Positions 23,665 through 34,966 of a DNA stretch of 64,000 nt are shown here, piece after piece. Numbering within the stretch: position 1 is the stretch's first letter; each line of letters begins with the position of its first letter. Both the position numbers and the translations under genes were made by a program. The notes beneath the pieces were generated by a model, which saw nothing but the letters and a program-made list of their open reading frames with translations, did not search any database and was not told the origin of the DNA. The DNA comes from Botrytis cinerea B05.10 (lineage: Eukaryota > Ascomycota > Leotiomycetes > Helotiales > Sclerotiniaceae): positions 558,001 to 622,000 of the forward strand of contig NC_037310.1 in NCBI RefSeq assembly GCF_000143535.2. The letters are read 5' to 3'.

Positions 23665-24849
23665 TTAATCATGACCCACCAACCCCGCCTGAGGCGCATT
23701 ATCCGGATTTGTATTAGCGCCCGCAAAGCCCAAAGCCGTATTCCACGCATCCGCCGTCGTCACATCCTTGGTACCCAACGCACTAATTTTCGTTTTCGCA
23801 TCCGCACACGCGGTCTTCGCTGCCGCATTCGCATTACATGCATTAGTCAACTGATCACAGATGCGATTGGTGATGATATTAGGATTAAGTGCTTCCTGCT
23901 GGCCTTTGTTGACTAAGGGATCGATGGCTTGGAATGTGAATTCGGTGTCTTTGCGACCGTTGAGGCCGGCTTCGAATTTCATGGTGGGGACGCAGAGACC
24001 GAAGTCGAGACCGGTGATGGAGGATGCTTGAGCGCTTGAGGAAGTGGAGTTGGTTAGGGCGGAGGAGGCAGCGGAAGTGGCAGCTGCGACGGCGGCTGAT
24101 GTAGCGGCTCTAGTGACAGTTACGAGAGTGGTGCCTCCACAAGCAACTGCGCTTGAAGAAGCCGCCGCGACAGCTACAGCCACACTAGAGATGCCCGAAG
24201 AAGCAGCACTAGCAGTGGAATTCGAAGTCGATACACTTCCAGTCGAAGCGGAAGATCCAGACGGAGTTCCCTTAGTTCCCGCCGCATCCGTAGTCGTGAA
24301 ATTTGAGAAACCCTGTGCAACCATTACATCCGCAACACTAAGACCATCGGCAGCAAATGGCGTTGTGGTACTTGTTGCGCTATTTGCGTTTTCCGTTTCG
24401 CTTCCTCCTACGGCTGGATCGATCAAAGGAACGACACCGCGAAGAGCAGCTGTAGTAGGTAAAGTAGGATCAGAACAGATGTTTGGGACGGAAACGGCGG
24501 AAGGATTGAAATTTTGTTCGGCGGCTACGAGACCGCGCGCTGCAGAAATGACAGCGGGGTCGTTGCCAAGTTGCGCAACAATGGCATCAGCTTGGGTGAG
24601 TTTTCCGCAGGGGTTGGCAGCCCCGAGGAGGAATTGGATGGAGTTCCCTCCAAGGGTTGCGGCTGCACCCGGCGTTCCGAAATCACTAAGGGCGCTAATG
24701 GCAGCAATTGCTCCGTTTCCTTGTTCTTGACCGAAACTAAGGTTGGAAAGTTAGAATATGTGCACAACTCGAGCACTTGTAGATCAGAGGACATACCGAG
24801 CTTCGGCCAAAGCCACTAGCAAAGAAGTAAGAATAGTCTTTGAAAACAT
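23665..24849 (-). CDS. Ser/Ala/Thr-rich predicted secreted or wall protein
   Basis: Two exons, 24849-24797 and 24736-23665, with a 60-nt GT..AG intron, encode 374 residues. The ATG opens MFSKTILTSLLVALAEAR, a signal peptide; the intron falls right after it, a common arrangement in fungal secreted proteins. The N-terminal third is Ala/Gly-rich with conserved-looking Cys (ANPCGK, PNICSD). The middle (about 130-245) is a low-complexity Ser/Thr/Ala stretch likely to be O-glycosylated. The C-terminal part is more compact, with LDFGLCVPTMKFEAGLNGRK, a FTFQAIDPL segment and several cysteines (NRICDQLTNAC). The plan resembles ascomycete cell-surface proteins that join a small folded module to a Ser/Thr-rich linker. 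There is no GPI-type hydrophobic tail. Function unknown. Confidence 0.8.
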
Positions 24850-26247
24850 CTTGATTCGATTGAATTTAATATTGACGGGATAGGGATTGGTTCTGAAGAA
24901 AGGTAGTGTGAATACTGATTGTTAAAAAACTAAAAGATTGGGCCTGCCTAATATGAAGGATGTATTGAATGAATGTTTAAAATAATATTATACGAAAGAA
25001 CGCAGTAGTTCACAGAACTAAATGAATGAAAAGACAGTCAAACTGTAGATTGAGAGGAAGATTGAATAGGTGATGATGGGAAAGAATATTATTGAAGGAG
25101 AAACATCTGATACTTATACACAACGAGAATTCGAGAGTAGACTTCAGAGAACGACTAATCAGTTTTCTGGGGGTTAGTGCAGATTTTGCATGCTGGTAGA
25201 AGATCATACTATACGGCGGTTAAGTTTGCTACTTGAGCAAGGTCTATACCGTTGCGAATAGTAGGTAGATCCAGGAGATAGGACGAAAATGCCAGGGCTG
25301 ATACAAACTTCAGATGACAGAACCTAGCTGACATCATTGACATCAACCTAAAATCGTGAGAAACCCTAGTCTTTTTCACCTCGATCAATTTTGCGAGATT
25401 ACTCACCACCCTTCGCTCGAGAATCCGAACCATGGAATCATTTCTGGACCATTCCAGACATCAGATGAAGCCACTTCAAGTCTCACTTTTCACCATCTCA
25501 AACGTCTTGTGCCTCTGCCATAAGCTTACCAAAGAATGTAACCGTACCCTTTGTCGGAAATTTTCAGGTGGGTCATTTAATATGGCAGTCCTGCAAAACA
25601 TACAATCCACTCGATAAAATCTGGGGAAACAAGCTACCAGATAGATTGTAAGCTTCAGTATTTTAAATTAAATTTGATTTCAAATTTCCGGGGTCCCTGC
25701 ATTCCAACATCGCTTATCTTGTTTCCATCTCCGTCTGAAGCCAAGGTTTGAGACGAAGTTGAGACAAGGGGGGTTTTAGCAGGGATCTAGCGCGATCGGA
25801 ACACAACGACATTTTGGGTACAGACTCATGGGTCTGGAACATCAACAACCATTTCATCGCAGCACTACACTGATGAAAAGCTAGGATTCAGAGAGAATTT
25901 GCGTAGGTTTCATCTGCCTATTCTTAGACGTATTGCCACCATGAAATCCCGCCCAATCAAAATTTTGCGAGGGATTCGTAATAAGAACAGGAGAAGATGT
26001 TCTGTATATTGGAAAGAATTGTCGTGATGTGACACTGACATCTTCAATTTCTATCCAATCTTCATTTCAATCGTATGATATTATGCGATGTAATATTCAT
26101 CGGATCTTGCAAATCATAATAATAATGCTATCCAATTAATTACGTGTCCTTCTTTCAATCTTGGCCGGCATCCCATCAGATGGTTTAGCACTTGCAATCA
26201 ATTCTTGATAGGCACGGTCTCCTAATGTTTTATTAGCATTGCTGATA
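24850..26247. other. Intergenic DNA between secreted protein and P450 genes
   Basis: Two overlapping opposite frames of about 60-74 codons lie near 25209-25617 (both with ATG), but neither shows domains or a convincing gene structure. The rest looks non-coding. Confidence 0.5.
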
Positions 26248-28026
26248 TCACTCTGGTCTCGCAGAAGAAATCCTCTCACCGAACATCCCACGTGTACCAT
26301 TGAGAATACTCCCAGGTTCCTTCCTACCAAGCTTTCGATCCCAAGTCTCGTAATCGGAATTGATGTCGAATTCTCTCAAAGTCATAGCCATAACAATCTT
26401 CATTTCAAGAAGAGCAAGTTCTTGTCCAATACAATCTCGGGATCCCCTTTCAAATGGTCGCCAAGCGTTCTTTGGAATTTCTTGAAAGTTGTCTGGTGCA
26501 GGCATGAATCGTTCAGGAATGAATTCGTAAGGTGAAGGGAAAAGATCCTCTCGGTGATGTATGGTATGAACACAAACCATTACCATGAAATCCTTAGTCG
26601 GGAATTGTCGACCTTCGTATTCAAGCACGAGATCATCTCCATGTCGCGCTGTATCTGCAGGTGGGTACCTCCGGAGAGTTTCCTTAATACAGCTATATAC
26701 GTATGGTAACTGGTTTACTATACTCGGTTGTTCTTTGATCATATCCCCAGTTTTTGAAGTGTCCTTCCCAAATACCCTGTCTAATTCATCTCGCGCTTTG
26801 GCCAAACATCTGGGATTTTTACCCAATAGATGGTATGTGTAGGCAATAGTACTTGAAGTGGTGTCGTGGCCAGCGAATAGAAATGTTTTCATTTGATCGA
26901 TTGATACTTGCTTGAAAGTTTGATCTAATCCTCGGTCGCCCAACGCGACATTGTCCTCCTCTTGTTGGAGGATATATTCGTCAAGTGCAGTATCAATAAC
27001 AGGCTTCTTCTTACCTTTCGAGGCACTCCCTCCCTTCTCTGCGAATCGAGCGTCCAAGACCTTGTTAAGATAGCCGTCCATTTTCCATTCATAATACTTT
27101 CGCATGATCGGACCTAAGGGATTCAGATTTACCAACGGATTTGTCGCAACAATTTTTGGTGTCCAAGAAATAGAATTGCGAAAATATTCGACCAGTTCAC
27201 TCTTGATCGTTTGAGAGTTTAGACTGATATCTAGAACAACATGACCCATTATATCAATAGTTAAAAACGCAGCCGCTTCTTCAATTGGATAAACCTCTCC
27301 CGAATCGGCAAGTTTGCCCAAAACATCGCGAAAGATTTCTACCTCATCGACAAGACTGGGCATAAGGGTCGTTAAATGAGCAAGAGCAAACCCCTGGTTG
27401 AATAATGCCCGGTTCTTCTTCCATTCCAAACCTTCTGTGAGCAGAATACTTCTCTTCCCGGTAATATGGCCAACATATTGCCCGGTAACAACTGATTTTG
27501 GGAGTGAGTGATTTTGCGTGCATTGTGCCGCGAGATTCTTTCCAACGTCAGTTACGTTACCATACCCATCGGCGCTCTTACATAGAGTACAATGGAAGAA
27601 ATGAACATACCGGGTCACAAATAATAATTTGTCTCCAACGAAAGAATGGCCAATTGTCTAGGATGAACATGTCTTTTAGGTTGTACTTGTCGTATATCAT
27701 GGTCATAATGCCATGCGGATGCGCAGTCATTGGTGCGTGAGCATATTGATCGCCCATCGATTTCAATGTGCCTAGTAAAGTACTGAAAGGCGGGCAAGGT
27801 ATCCCAGATGCCTATCGAGTCGGTCAGCACACGTAAAATTGAAGGGGGGGAGATCGATATTTACATATTCCTTGTACGAATTTCTGTATTGAATGAATCT
27901 TGCTACCCAGGCCGTGCTGATAATTGCCAGAATCGTGGCAATGAGCATAATGATCTTACTGGAAAGCCATATATTGTCAATGGGACCAGAGCTGTTCCCT
28001 GGAGCCGACATTGTTTCGTTTCCCAT
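26248..28026 (-). CDS. Cytochrome P450 monooxygenase, StcS-like
   Basis: Three exons, 28026-27865, 27811-27611 and 27537-26248, give 550 residues. Introns are 53 and 73 nt; the second uses a TAACTGAC branch point and keeps the conserved DPNLAAQCTQNHSLPK reading. An N-terminal membrane anchor (KIIMLIATILAIISTAWVA, about 24-42) places it on the ER. P450 hallmarks are all present: I-helix AGHDTTSS (343-350), KETLRR with ExxR at 407-410, PERF, and heme loop FERGSRDCIG with C490 as the iron ligand. The heme-loop and I-helix wording is like the fungal family that contains StcS (CYP59-type) of sterigmatocystin synthesis. No polyketide synthase or other pathway gene is nearby, so a secondary-metabolite role is only suggested by family. 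The next recognised gene is the kynurenine monooxygenase on the same strand. Confidence 0.93.
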
Positions 28027-28326
28027 AATGAAGATCTGGTGAGATTTTGAAGCAAGAGAACGTCGTAAATGCTGCGCGTTGGAGCAGGGAAATCCGAGAA
28101 GTGTTGGCAATTACAATTACCTTACTTAGTAGCACATTGTGCTCCTTCGACTTGACACTAGGTTAGAAATCCGTTGTAAAGTTATATACTCGAGAAGAAT
28201 CCCGATAATTGATGCTTCACCAACCACCTCTTAAATAATCTCACAGTGAATGTAACAAAACCGCGATACAAATTCCACGGTCTAGGTTTAAAACAACATT
28301 CGATTGTTTGAACAACAACAACAACA

Positions 28327-28542
28327 ATGCCGGAAAATAATGCGGCGAATCAAAAAGTAAGGTTAAACCGAAGTTCAGCCACATTCATTGTGGATTATAT
28401 AAGCGAACTCGAAATCTGTAGACGGAGGATCTTGCATTTATATATCGCAGAACGTGAAATGCTATATATTGAACAGGAGGTTCATCCAGTGGAGAAGTAT
28501 GATTTTCCTTTTGAAGGGCGTATTTGTTGGGGTTTGAGATAA
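28327..28542 (+). CDS. Possible small protein, 71 residues
   Basis: An ATG in an ACAACAACAATG leader opens a 71-codon frame, MPENNAANQKVRLNRS..., with a charged helical middle (ELEICRRRILHLYIAEREM). It lies between the P450 start and the 3' end of the kynurenine monooxygenase gene, on the opposite strand. A GTAAGG after codon 10 could be a donor, in which case the reading would change. No family recognised; may be chance. Confidence 0.3.
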   Translation: MPENNAANQKVRLNRSSATFIVDYISELEICRRRILHLYIAEREMLYIEQEVHPVEKYDFPFEGRICWGLR

Positions 28543-28745
28543 ATTTCTACACACTCACTATGGGTTGACTTCTTGCTCTAGGATTCTATTATCTTCTCTA
28601 AGGTCCAGCTTGCGGGACACAAATGGTATATAATCGTCTCTACTGATAATCTAGATCTCGCTCTCTATCGTTATAATACAAGAAGTGGAATATGTGCAAA
28701 AAGTAAAACAAAATCATGAATACATGAACCAACGCAAATATTTCC

Positions 28746-30772
28746 TCAAGCAGTCTTCCATCCCAATAATGCTCCCAGCTTCGTTACGTATTTCATGAAC
28801 CCCCTTGTAGGAGCATGAGCTCTTCTCCATCTATAAAATGCCAATACTCCTCCAATCACGATGGGTGAAGTCAATACACTCACCAAACCCACTATGATCA
28901 ATTTGCCCTGTTTCTGGCTCTTCTTTACAATTTCAGAATATCGCTCGTTGCTAAAACTAACACGAGAGTACTTGGTTTGCCATCCAAGGCGAGGTACGTA
29001 TACACTCAATGTTTCTTCTAACCATTTGCGGAATTTGTAGACCGGTGAGATAACAGCTGCGCGCATTTCAAAGTAGTTTTCGAAAGCTAGATCGTTGATA
29101 GCGTGTGCATCGGCTTTACGGATTTCGGAGTAGACGCTCAGAGCAACAGAACGACAGGCTTCGGTGCTGAGAAGGGGGAAATTGCGCCTCTCACCATCGA
29201 GAACGGAATAGAGAACGCGGACATCTTCCAGACCCGCGTTCATTCCTTGTCCGTAAAAAGGTACCATGGCGTGAGCGGCATCACCGAGGATGACGACCGA
29301 ATCTTGGAAATGGTAAGGTTTGCATTTTATGCTTATGAGTGGAAGATGTGGGTTGTTTTTGAATGATGATATTAAAGAAGCATGATCGATTAATTTGGTG
29401 ACACCTGGGAAATGTTCGTCGAAGAAAGCCGGGACATCTTTAGGGTCGGCTTCGAGCTCATTGAACGGCTTCGATGGCATGAAGAGAGTGCAAGTAAATG
29501 AGCCATCCTAATTTATGTAAGAATGTAATCGAAAAGAAAAAGTAAAACAGGGCCTACATACCGTGCTAGGGATTGCAATGAACATAAAATCTTTACCAGG
29601 CCAGATATGTAAGTGATTTGGAGATATCTTGAAACGAGATGCTGGATCCTCCCCAATCTGCTTTTGAGCATCTATCGTGAACTCACACCACAGAGTGTCG
29701 ATATACTCTTGCTGATAATCCATTCGGAGATATTTCATTAAGTGATAACGTGTAGCCGAATGAGCCCCATCAGCTCCAATGAGGAAATCAAAATCTACTT
29801 CTACTTCTTGGTCTCTAATTTCGACGGACCATTGAAGTGATTTTCCACCGTGAACTTCAAACCATGCCTTTTTGTTTTTGAAATCAGCTCCGGTTAGTTT
29901 GTGATTGAACTTGAATTTGACATTCGGAAGAGACTCGAGCTCATCGAGTAGTCTCTTATTGAGATCTCCTCTGTCTACGGCATATATTGACTAGAAATCG
30001 TGTTAGTAGTGAGATTACTACTAGTGTCAGGGATTTTCATACTCTTCCATGGATATCATAGTCTTGAGACTGTTCGTAAAGCTCCTTATCAGCCGTTTCG
30101 CCGTGAATCATCCTACCACCCATCGGTATCGCCTCTTTCATGATACTGTCAAGAAGTGCTGTGCGATCAGATTGTCTTATGGCATTAATTCCCCGCTCGG
30201 ATAAAGCGAGATTGATAGATTTTGTGAAATTGAGAGGTGTTGTGGAAGGATCCCGAAGATCTAGGACTTTGTTAATGGGAGAGATCATAACATTGACTCA
30301 TAGGTTCAAAACCCGACGTAGTAATGACGAAAAGAACCTAGTCGCCAGTACTCCAGATGTCTAGAGAGAGACAGCCAAAGAGTTATAGCATGGCAAAATG
30401 AGTTTGATCTCGCTTTCCTCGATGTTGTAAACATGAAAGTTTCCTCCTGGGAAATTTGTGGCGAACCCTCACATGATTCATCTACATGCCGAAGAGAAAA
30501 GAATTTCAGAATGAGAGTCTCTGTGCCGGACTGAGAGTGAACTTTCACTGGGCGTGTTTTATATCATCTGCCAACTGTATCTAAATTTCCTTGTGTAGCT
30601 TCCGCGCATTGCAAACTATTCAGGCAAAAGAGTGACAGGATTAAAACGTACCACTTCGGAGTTCATATATTTCTACATCATCCCCTCGTTGAGCTGCATA
30701 TAAAGCAGCCAAAGCTCCGACCGGGCCAGCTCCAATGATAACAGTCTTCTGTCTTGAAGATTGTCCAGACAT
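28746..30772 (-). CDS. BNA4: Kynurenine 3-monooxygenase
   Basis: Four exons, 30772-30652, 30260-30043, 29990-29562 and 29507-28746, give 509 residues, the usual length in filamentous fungi. The enzyme is an FAD-dependent hydroxylase that converts L-kynurenine to 3-hydroxykynurenine with NADPH and O2, in the route from tryptophan to NAD, at the mitochondrial outer membrane. Evidence: dinucleotide motif GAGPVG (14-19); substrate-side [21 protein letters not shown]-ribityl motif [20 protein letters not shown] (GD near 331-332); and a C-terminal hydrophobic anchor ([20 protein letters not shown]) followed by basic residues. Introns two and three are 52 and 54 nt, but intron one is 391 nt, far longer than the others; its ends (GTACG..CTAG) give the conserved junction [14 protein letters not shown]. 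Confidence 0.95.
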
Positions 30773-31214
30773 CTTCGATCGAAATGTCAACTCAAAAAGG
30801 TTGAGGCAAATTTTGAGGAATTCTATTTATGGCATCTTGAGAATATATAGTACTCCGGTCCGGTGATTTATCATTAGTGAAGGGTCTGTTTGGTACGGCT
30901 TTAGAATTTTTAGAAATCATTTCACTAAAATCACCCCTCATCTCACGTGATCGTATGATCTTATGAAATGTTATGAACGCTAAGCTAGAATAAGACACCG
31001 CCCTAGCAAAAATAGCCGATTTGATTGGTTACTCGTCTTTACGCCCTTTCTAGAACACTTTTTGGGAATCAGCACACGGCTGACAGAAATTTGCCAGAAA
31101 TTTCGCCTCGTCCTACTATATACACCAGGTTATAACAAAGCTGTTTAACCATCAAGGTCTCTCGGAAAGTCTGTACATTCCCATATCGTAAATTTCTTGC
31201 AGATCTCTTTCAAT

Positions 31215-32697
31215 ATGGCATCAGAAGACTCGGCATCTCCAAGAAAATGCATAGGTGTTGATTGCGAGAACGAAGCTGGCTCTTTACAATGTCCAACATG
31301 TTTGAAGCTTGGCACGAAGGATAGCTTTTTCTGTTCGCAAGATTGCTTTAAGAAGAGTTGGGTATGTACATTCCAATCTTATCTAAAGCATCACCCAGAC
31401 CATTTTGGACCTCGCAGGAAATTCGCAGAGCACCAGATGTCGTCCACTTTGATTGCTCCTCTGATGGAGTTCTGGAGGGGTCGAACGTTCAATCCAGCGC
31501 AATGCTAACAACGATCACAGAGTGAACATAAGAAAGTACACAAGTCACAGAGTAATTTCCTCAGTAATATCTTTACCCCAAAAGTCGTTTCTAAACCCGA
31601 TCCAGCTACCGGACTATTCAATCCATTTCCCACCTTCCCATTTACCGGATCATTACGACCTGTTTACCCATTATCCGACCATCGAGAAGTACCAAAAACT
31701 ATTCAGCACCCCGATTATTGGAGAGATGGAGTTCCTCGCAGCGAAAGGACTAGCCAAAGAAACAAGATTGAGATCTTGAATAAGGAACAACAAGAAGGCA
31801 TGAGAAAGGTTTGTCGATTGGGTAGAGAAGTTTTGGATATCGCAGCTGCAGCCGCCAAGCCTGGAGTTACTACCGACTATATCGATGAGATTGTACACAA
31901 AGCTTGCTTGGAGAGAAACGTGAGTATCTTGTCGCAAGATAAATCGAATTTACTGATCATCTTAGTCTTACCCTTCTCCCCTCAACTATTGCGATTTCCC
32001 AAAGTCTGTCTGCACATCCGTCAACGAAGTCATTTGCCATGGTATTCCAGACAGGCGGGTCTTGAAAGATGGTGATATCTTGAACATCGACGTTACACTC
32101 TATCACGGAGGCTTCCACGGCGATCTCAACGAAACATATTATATTGGTGATAAAGCAAAGGCAGACCCTGACACAGTGCGAGTGGTGGAAGCTGCACGAG
32201 AATGTTTGGATCTAGCCATTAAAATCGTTAAACCAGGAGTACTATTCAGAGATTTTGGAAACGTTATAGAAAAGCGCGCCAAGGAGTCGAATTGTAGCGT
32301 CATCAAGGCATATTGTGGCCATGGCATCAACAGCTTATTCCATTGCGCACCAAACATTCCTCATTATGCGAAGAACAAGGCCGTAGGTGCAGCAAAACCG
32401 GGAATGTGCTTTACTATCGAGCCCATGATTGCGTTAGGAACACACAAGGATAAGACTTGGCCAGATAACTGGACCAGTGTCACTCAAGATGGAAAGAAAA
32501 CTGCTCAGTTTGGTATGTAAATCTGGGATTTGTTGACTGTGATCATTTACTAACATCTAGCAGAGCATACTCTTTTGATCACAGATGATGGTTGCGAAAT
32601 ATTGACAGGAAGACTACCTGACTCTCCTGGTGGACCCATACCAATGCCAGTCGTTGCCGCGGAGACTAATGGGGAGACGAAGGAAGTGGCAGCTTGA
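31215..32697 (+). CDS. MAP1: Methionine aminopeptidase 1
   Basis: Four exons, 31215-31361, 31521-31919, 31966-32512 and 32564-32697, give 408 residues. The enzyme removes the initiator Met from nascent chains at the ribosome. The N-terminus is the eukaryotic type-1 zinc-finger region, C12, C17, C26, C29, C40, C44 and onward into exon two ([10 protein letters not shown]), which helps ribosome binding. Catalytic features: [15 protein letters not shown] linker, [23 protein letters not shown], metal-binding Asp pair in [19 protein letters not shown], His in YCGHGIN, Glu in CFTIEPM and Glu in QFEHT, the last Glu being completed across intron three. That intron ends TAGCAG, a tandem acceptor. Introns are 159, 46 and 51 nt. 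The start MASEDS follows a TTTCAATATG context. Confidence 0.96.
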
Positions 32698-33554
32698 AAG
32701 ATAATTAGTATAGATAGATTATAGCCAAGTCAATAGCCAACAGGGCCATATCGAGGGTAATGATGGGAGGGGGGTAAATTGTGTGACCCAATGAATCTCG
32801 TGTGAATAGGACATAGCATTTCCACGCTCGATCCACGAATCATCCCCAGAAGACGATGGCCACCAGAGACTAATAAATGAAGAGGTGATGAGGAGTAAAT
32901 CTGAATACAACCTTCCAATACAATACTTGAAGCCTTCACAGTACGGCTTTCAATCAGTTTTCCTCGAGTGTACCTATCTATTTCACTTCCACTCGCACCT
33001 ACCTACCAATCGTTCATGCCCCTGACAAATATGCACAATTTATACATGGCATAAGCGAATGAAATGCCAGGTATTATCCTATCAGAAAGGAACAAATTCG
33101 CGATCATGATCTATCAACAGGATACTAACAGACTATCTACGTCTCTGAAAGCGTCGTCATTCGCCGCTTGTTGATCATCATCCATCATCCGAATCTTTCC
33201 CACTTACTATATATAAGCTTTCAGCAAAACCGAACCACTGTGGTACTGCATAAAAAAAGAATTCTGCCAACATCATCTAGATTCTTCTCCCAAGGTGCAA
33301 TCAACACGGTGCCGATTTTGGAGGATTTCCCCACCTTTAGAGCTTAAACTCGAACTACCCATACCCAAAAAAATCCCTTCAGAGAACAGAGAACAGACAA
33401 CGAACAACACGCACGCAACCAGCCGAGCTCCTAGAAGCAACATTGTGACTCGATTTTACATTCGAAGGCCTTCATCGCAGACATTGTCACTTCAGGAAAT
33501 ATACAGAAGGCTTTTTAATCGCGGATTCGACGCGATTCACACAGGTTGCCCAAG
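32698..33554. other. Intergenic region, MAP1 3' side and ERV14 promoter
   Basis: No gene. The right part (about 33200-33550) holds a TATATAA at about 33209 and long C/A-rich sequence, consistent with the promoter and 5' leader of the next gene. Confidence 0.5.
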
Positions 33555-34294
33555 ATGATGTCAGGAGAGGCATGGCTGTACCTGTTGGCGGTGCTTATCA
33601 ATGCCGTCAATCTGTTCTTACAAGTATTCTTCACTATCATGTATAGCGATCTCGAGTGGTAAGTTTGACTTCACTTTGTTACCTCTCGAACCCAGGAGGG
33701 CGGAGGGTTCGGAACGGTGTATGGAGTGATAGAGACTTGGCCTTTACCACATGCGATAAGCATGTTTATCGATTCTTTGCTACTGGGAGGGAACAGCTGA
33801 AGCTTCATCATACTACGAGACAATGCTAACATCGAATGGCACAGTGACTACATCAATCCTATCGATCTTTGCAACCGTTTGAACACGTACATTATCCCCG
33901 AAGCCGCGGTTCATGGTTTCTTGACCTTGTTATTCCTTATCAACGGTTACTGGGTTGCGCTCGTTCTCAACCTGCCACTTGTGGCATTCAATGTTAAGAA
34001 GTAGGTTCTTGCTGTGGTGTTGGAAGATGAAGATATTGCACATTTGCTGACAGACTTAGGATTGTCGATAACGCACATCTTCTTGATGCCACCGAAATTT
34101 TCAGAAAGCTCAATGTCCACAAGAAGGTAAGATAATACCGGGTTTCATCACATTTCTTTATATGTTCGAGCGCTCACTAACATCTCTCTCTCTCTCAATA
34201 GGAATCCTTCATCAAGCTCGGTTTCCATCTTGTCATGTTCTTCTTCTACCTCTACTCTATGATCGTTGCCTTGATCCGGGACGAGTCGCATTGA
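33555..34294 (+). CDS. ERV14: Cornichon-family ER cargo receptor (Erv14)
   Basis: Four exons, 33555-33658, 33845-34000, 34060-34126 and 34202-34294, give 139 residues, the family's usual size (yeast Erv14 has 138). The protein is an integral membrane component of COPII vesicles that selects transmembrane cargo for export from the ER. Evidence: first hydrophobic segment [20 protein letters not shown]; the family signature [19 protein letters not shown] crossing intron one; [24 protein letters not shown]; cytoplasmic [22 protein letters not shown]; and a last segment [18 protein letters not shown]. Introns are 186, 59 and 75 nt. Two ATG codons stand next to each other at 33555 and 33558; either could start. 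Confidence 0.96.
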
Positions 34295-34966
34295 CTTAAG
34301 AATAACATCGGCGACCGGTATAGAGTGGAGGCATAGGTATAGCTATAGGTTCTAAGGTCAAGGGCAGAGCTTGCTCGACGAGACGGAGCTGAAAAATTAC
34401 GAAAAATGGGTGGCAGGTTTTACATGTGCCATGATCTCTACGATATGTTAACTACGAATGGTATGGCTGAATGAATGGATGAACGGTGGTAGTTTGGGTG
34501 TAATGGTAGTGCTCTTTCCATTGGTTTTGAGCCTGACAGGAAAACGGGGAGAGTTCCATAATGGGCGAGCTTCGTAGAAAGTTTCTTGTGGATAGATACC
34601 TAACATGCTATAAACGGCACGTTTTTTGATATGAATGAATCTTGTTAACTTGCGATTATCAAATATCAAAAATCTCGCTTTCATTATAATATAAGCATTG
34701 GTGAAAACTATTCCGTGCCATAAAAGCTATAAAATTCAACCAATGACTGATTCTTCTTCCAATCGATAGAGAAAAGCTTGCGGCGGCGCCTTGTGTCGCA
34801 TGCATGATCACGTGATTGTATTTTCAGCCTCGTCGTTCTATCACGAAAATAGTCTCGCGCCTTGTACTCAAGCTTGACTTTGTGAGATGAAAAGACAACA
34901 ATAATTATCTACAAATATTCGCTCTCGATTCTGTTTTCCCCATCAATTGAAATCGAAGCTCTCAAA

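Noticed and set aside
27577..27610. 34-nt alternative second intron in the P450 gene
   Set aside because: It keeps the frame but is shorter than fungal spliceosomal introns; the 73-nt version has a proper branch point and restores the family's DPNLAAQ reading.
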